A model generated the notes under the pieces. It saw nothing but the letters and a program-made list of their open reading frames with translations. It was not told the origin of the DNA and did no database searches. Below, in pieces: positions 37,414 through 38,580 of a DNA stretch of 38,580 bases (position 1 is the first letter of the stretch; the number at the start of each line of letters is the position of its first letter). The translations under genes were made by a program, and so were the position numbers. This DNA comes from a virus: positions 1 to 38,580 of IMG/VR virus record IMGVR_UViG_3300024265_000129. One strand, given 5' to 3'.

Positions 37414-38562
37414 TTGATATTACGAGCATATAAATTTCCTTGTTATCCTGATGAAAGGCAGAAAGCGCAGCTAGAGATTGAGTTTGCCGCAGCCCGTGCT
37501 ATATTCAATTGGGGTTTAGCTACTCGTAAAGGTGAATATGAAAAGGATAAGACACGTGTTAGTAGGGTAGATTGTAATAAGCGTTTGACTCAATTAAAAA
37601 AACATCCAGATGAATATTGGCCAGAACATATGGGTGGCACGGAATGGTTAAAAAATGCCAGTGTTACTGTATTACAATATTCGTTAATTAATCTTGATAC
37701 AGCTTATAAGAATTTTTTTGAAGGTACTGCAAAGTATCCACAATTTAAAGTAAAGGGTAAAGCGCGAAATTCAGTAACTTACCCAATTTCTGCTTGTGTA
37801 TATTTACATGAGGAAGAAAAGTTATGGTTAACAAACCAATATTATAGAAAAATGTCTTCGTTGAAAATTAAACGAGACCGTAAATTACCAACGGAACCAA
37901 TAAAGGTAACAGTTAGTAAAGACAGGGTTGGTAATTATTTTATAAGTTTTCTTGTTAAGGAAGATATCGATCCATTACCGAAGACTGGAAAGGTGGTTGG
38001 GGTTGATGTTGGGATCACGGATGTTGTCATTACTGATGATGGTTATAAGAGTGGTAACCCGAAAAGTACTGCAAAATATGCAAAGAAGTTAAAAAAATTA
38101 CAAAGGCAAAAACGCTTAAAGGAAAAGGGAAGTAATAATCAGGAGAAACTTAGGATAAAGATTGCAAAGGTTCATAAGAAAATTGCTGACACTCGTTTAA
38201 CATTTTTACATAGGGAAAGCAAAAGGTTAGTAGATGAAGCAGATATTATTTCTGTTGAATCGTTGAATGTTCAGGGGATGATGAAAAACCGTAAGTTATC
38301 AAAAGCAATTGCCGATGCTTCGATGTCTGAATTTCACCGGCAGTTAGAATATAAATCACAATTTTATGGAAGAAATTTTGTTAGTATTGATAAATGGTTT
38401 CCTAGCACAAAAACATGCAGTAGTTGTCATCATGTTGTTGATAGTATACCATTATCAGATAGAAGTTGGGAATGCCCTGAATGTGGTGTCAAACATGACA
38501 GGGATATTAATGCAGCCATTAATATTAAAGAAGAGGGTCTCAGGATTTTAAATAATGCTTAA
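37414..38562 (+). CDS. tnpB: TnpB, RNA-guided nuclease of IS200/IS605-type elements
   Basis: The protein has 382 aa. The TTG start gives MILRAYKFPCYPDE, the usual TnpB opening, with AAGG upstream. The RuvC-like catalytic residues are all present: D198 (VGVDVGITD), E282 (ISVESLNVQG) and D364 (HDRDINAAIN), spaced as in ISDra2 TnpB. A zinc ribbon is formed by C335/C338 (TCSSC) and C354/C357 (CPEC). TnpB uses an RNA from the element's 3' end (omega RNA) to cut matching DNA next to a short motif. No TnpA transposase is in the window. The guide region would lie past the stop, where only 18 bases remain. The neighbouring tRNA cluster is a usual landing place for such elements. Confidence 0.93.
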   Translation: MILRAYKFPCYPDERQKAQLEIEFAAARAIFNWGLATRKGEYEKDKTRVSRVDCNKRLTQLKKHPDEYWPEHMGGTEWLKNASVTVLQYSLINLDTAYKNFFEGTAKYPQFKVKGKARNSVTYPISACVYLHEEEKLWLTNQYYRKMSSLKIKRDRKLPTEPIKVTVSKDRVGNYFISFLVKEDIDPLPKTGKVVGVDVGITDVVITDDGYKSGNPKSTAKYAKKLKKLQRQKRLKEKGSNNQEKLRIKIAKVHKKIADTRLTFLHRESKRLVDEADIISVESLNVQGMMKNRKLSKAIADASMSEFHRQLEYKSQFYGRNFVSIDKWFPSTKTCSSCHHVVDSIPLSDRSWECPECGVKHDRDINAAINIKEEGLRILNNA

Positions 38563-38580
38563 AAGTTTTAAAAATAGGGG
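37414..38580 (+). mobile_element. IS200/IS605-like element carrying only tnpB (right end outside window)
   Basis: Based on the intact tnpB. The left end is probably in 37347-37413, where an inverted repeat precedes the gene; the right end and the omega RNA guide are beyond 38580. Without tnpA it would be immobile by itself, or a domesticated homing-type nuclease. Confidence 0.55.

Overview
This window is a piece of a T4-like, contractile-tailed bacteriophage genome. It encodes recognisable counterparts of T4 gp5, gp6, gp25, gp26, gp53, gp48/54, portal gp20, prohead protease gp21, recombination nuclease gp46/gp47 and late sigma factor gp55. It also carries T4/cyanophage-type late promoter boxes (NATAAATA) next to ordinary sigma70-type promoters, so the host is a bacterium; the sequence does not say which one. 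The window is AT-rich, gene-dense and organised in blocks on both strands.

Layout. (1) 1-12142, minus strand: late baseplate and tail block. From its 5' end it reads tape-measure-like protein, gp5 hub/spike (interrupted by an in-frame TGA), gp25, gp6, and a giant gp7-position protein that runs off the window. (2) 12252-16633, plus: gp26-like hub protein, a small overlapping ORF, a SLOG-fold nucleotide-binding protein, a RuvC-like resolvase, a promoter-hairpin-terminator cassette that looks like a small RNA, and an XPD/DinG-type Fe-S helicase. (3) 16745-20493, minus: gp46, gp47, gp55. (4) 20631-28730, plus: gp48/54-like, gp53, a hub-like protein, portal gp20, a group of small prohead-core-type proteins including a recent exact 92-bp duplication, and gp21, ending in a strong terminator. 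Capsid gp23 is not in the window. (5) 28775-33802: accessory genes on both strands, namely a MazG-like protein, peptide deformylase, an amber-decoding tRNA, a metallophosphoesterase, a pyruvyltransferase/glycosyltransferase pair and a ribbon-helix-helix regulator. (6) 33799-37346: an RNA region with 12 convincing tRNAs (Phe, Leu x3, Glu, Tyr, a second GTA tRNA, Pro x2, Gln, Arg x2), two tRNA-like irregular genes, and several hairpin-rich elements that are tRNA-sized but not recognisable tRNAs. (7) 37414-38562: an intact TnpB (RNA-guided nuclease of IS200/IS605 elements) without TnpA.

How it fits together. A sigma70-type promoter drives gp55-gp47-gp46 leftwards. Directly across from it lies a late box that gp55-programmed RNA polymerase would use to drive the baseplate and head genes rightwards. 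gp46/47, the RuvC-like enzyme and the helicase form a recombination-dependent replication and DNA-processing set. The tRNAs, peptide deformylase and MazG-like protein act on host translation and nucleotide state.

The most notable points are: the CTA-anticodon tRNA combined with the absence of TAG stops from all confident genes; the split gp5 OB fold; the non-tRNA structured RNAs between the tRNAs; TnpB beside the tRNA array; and the putative small RNA at about 14730-14857.
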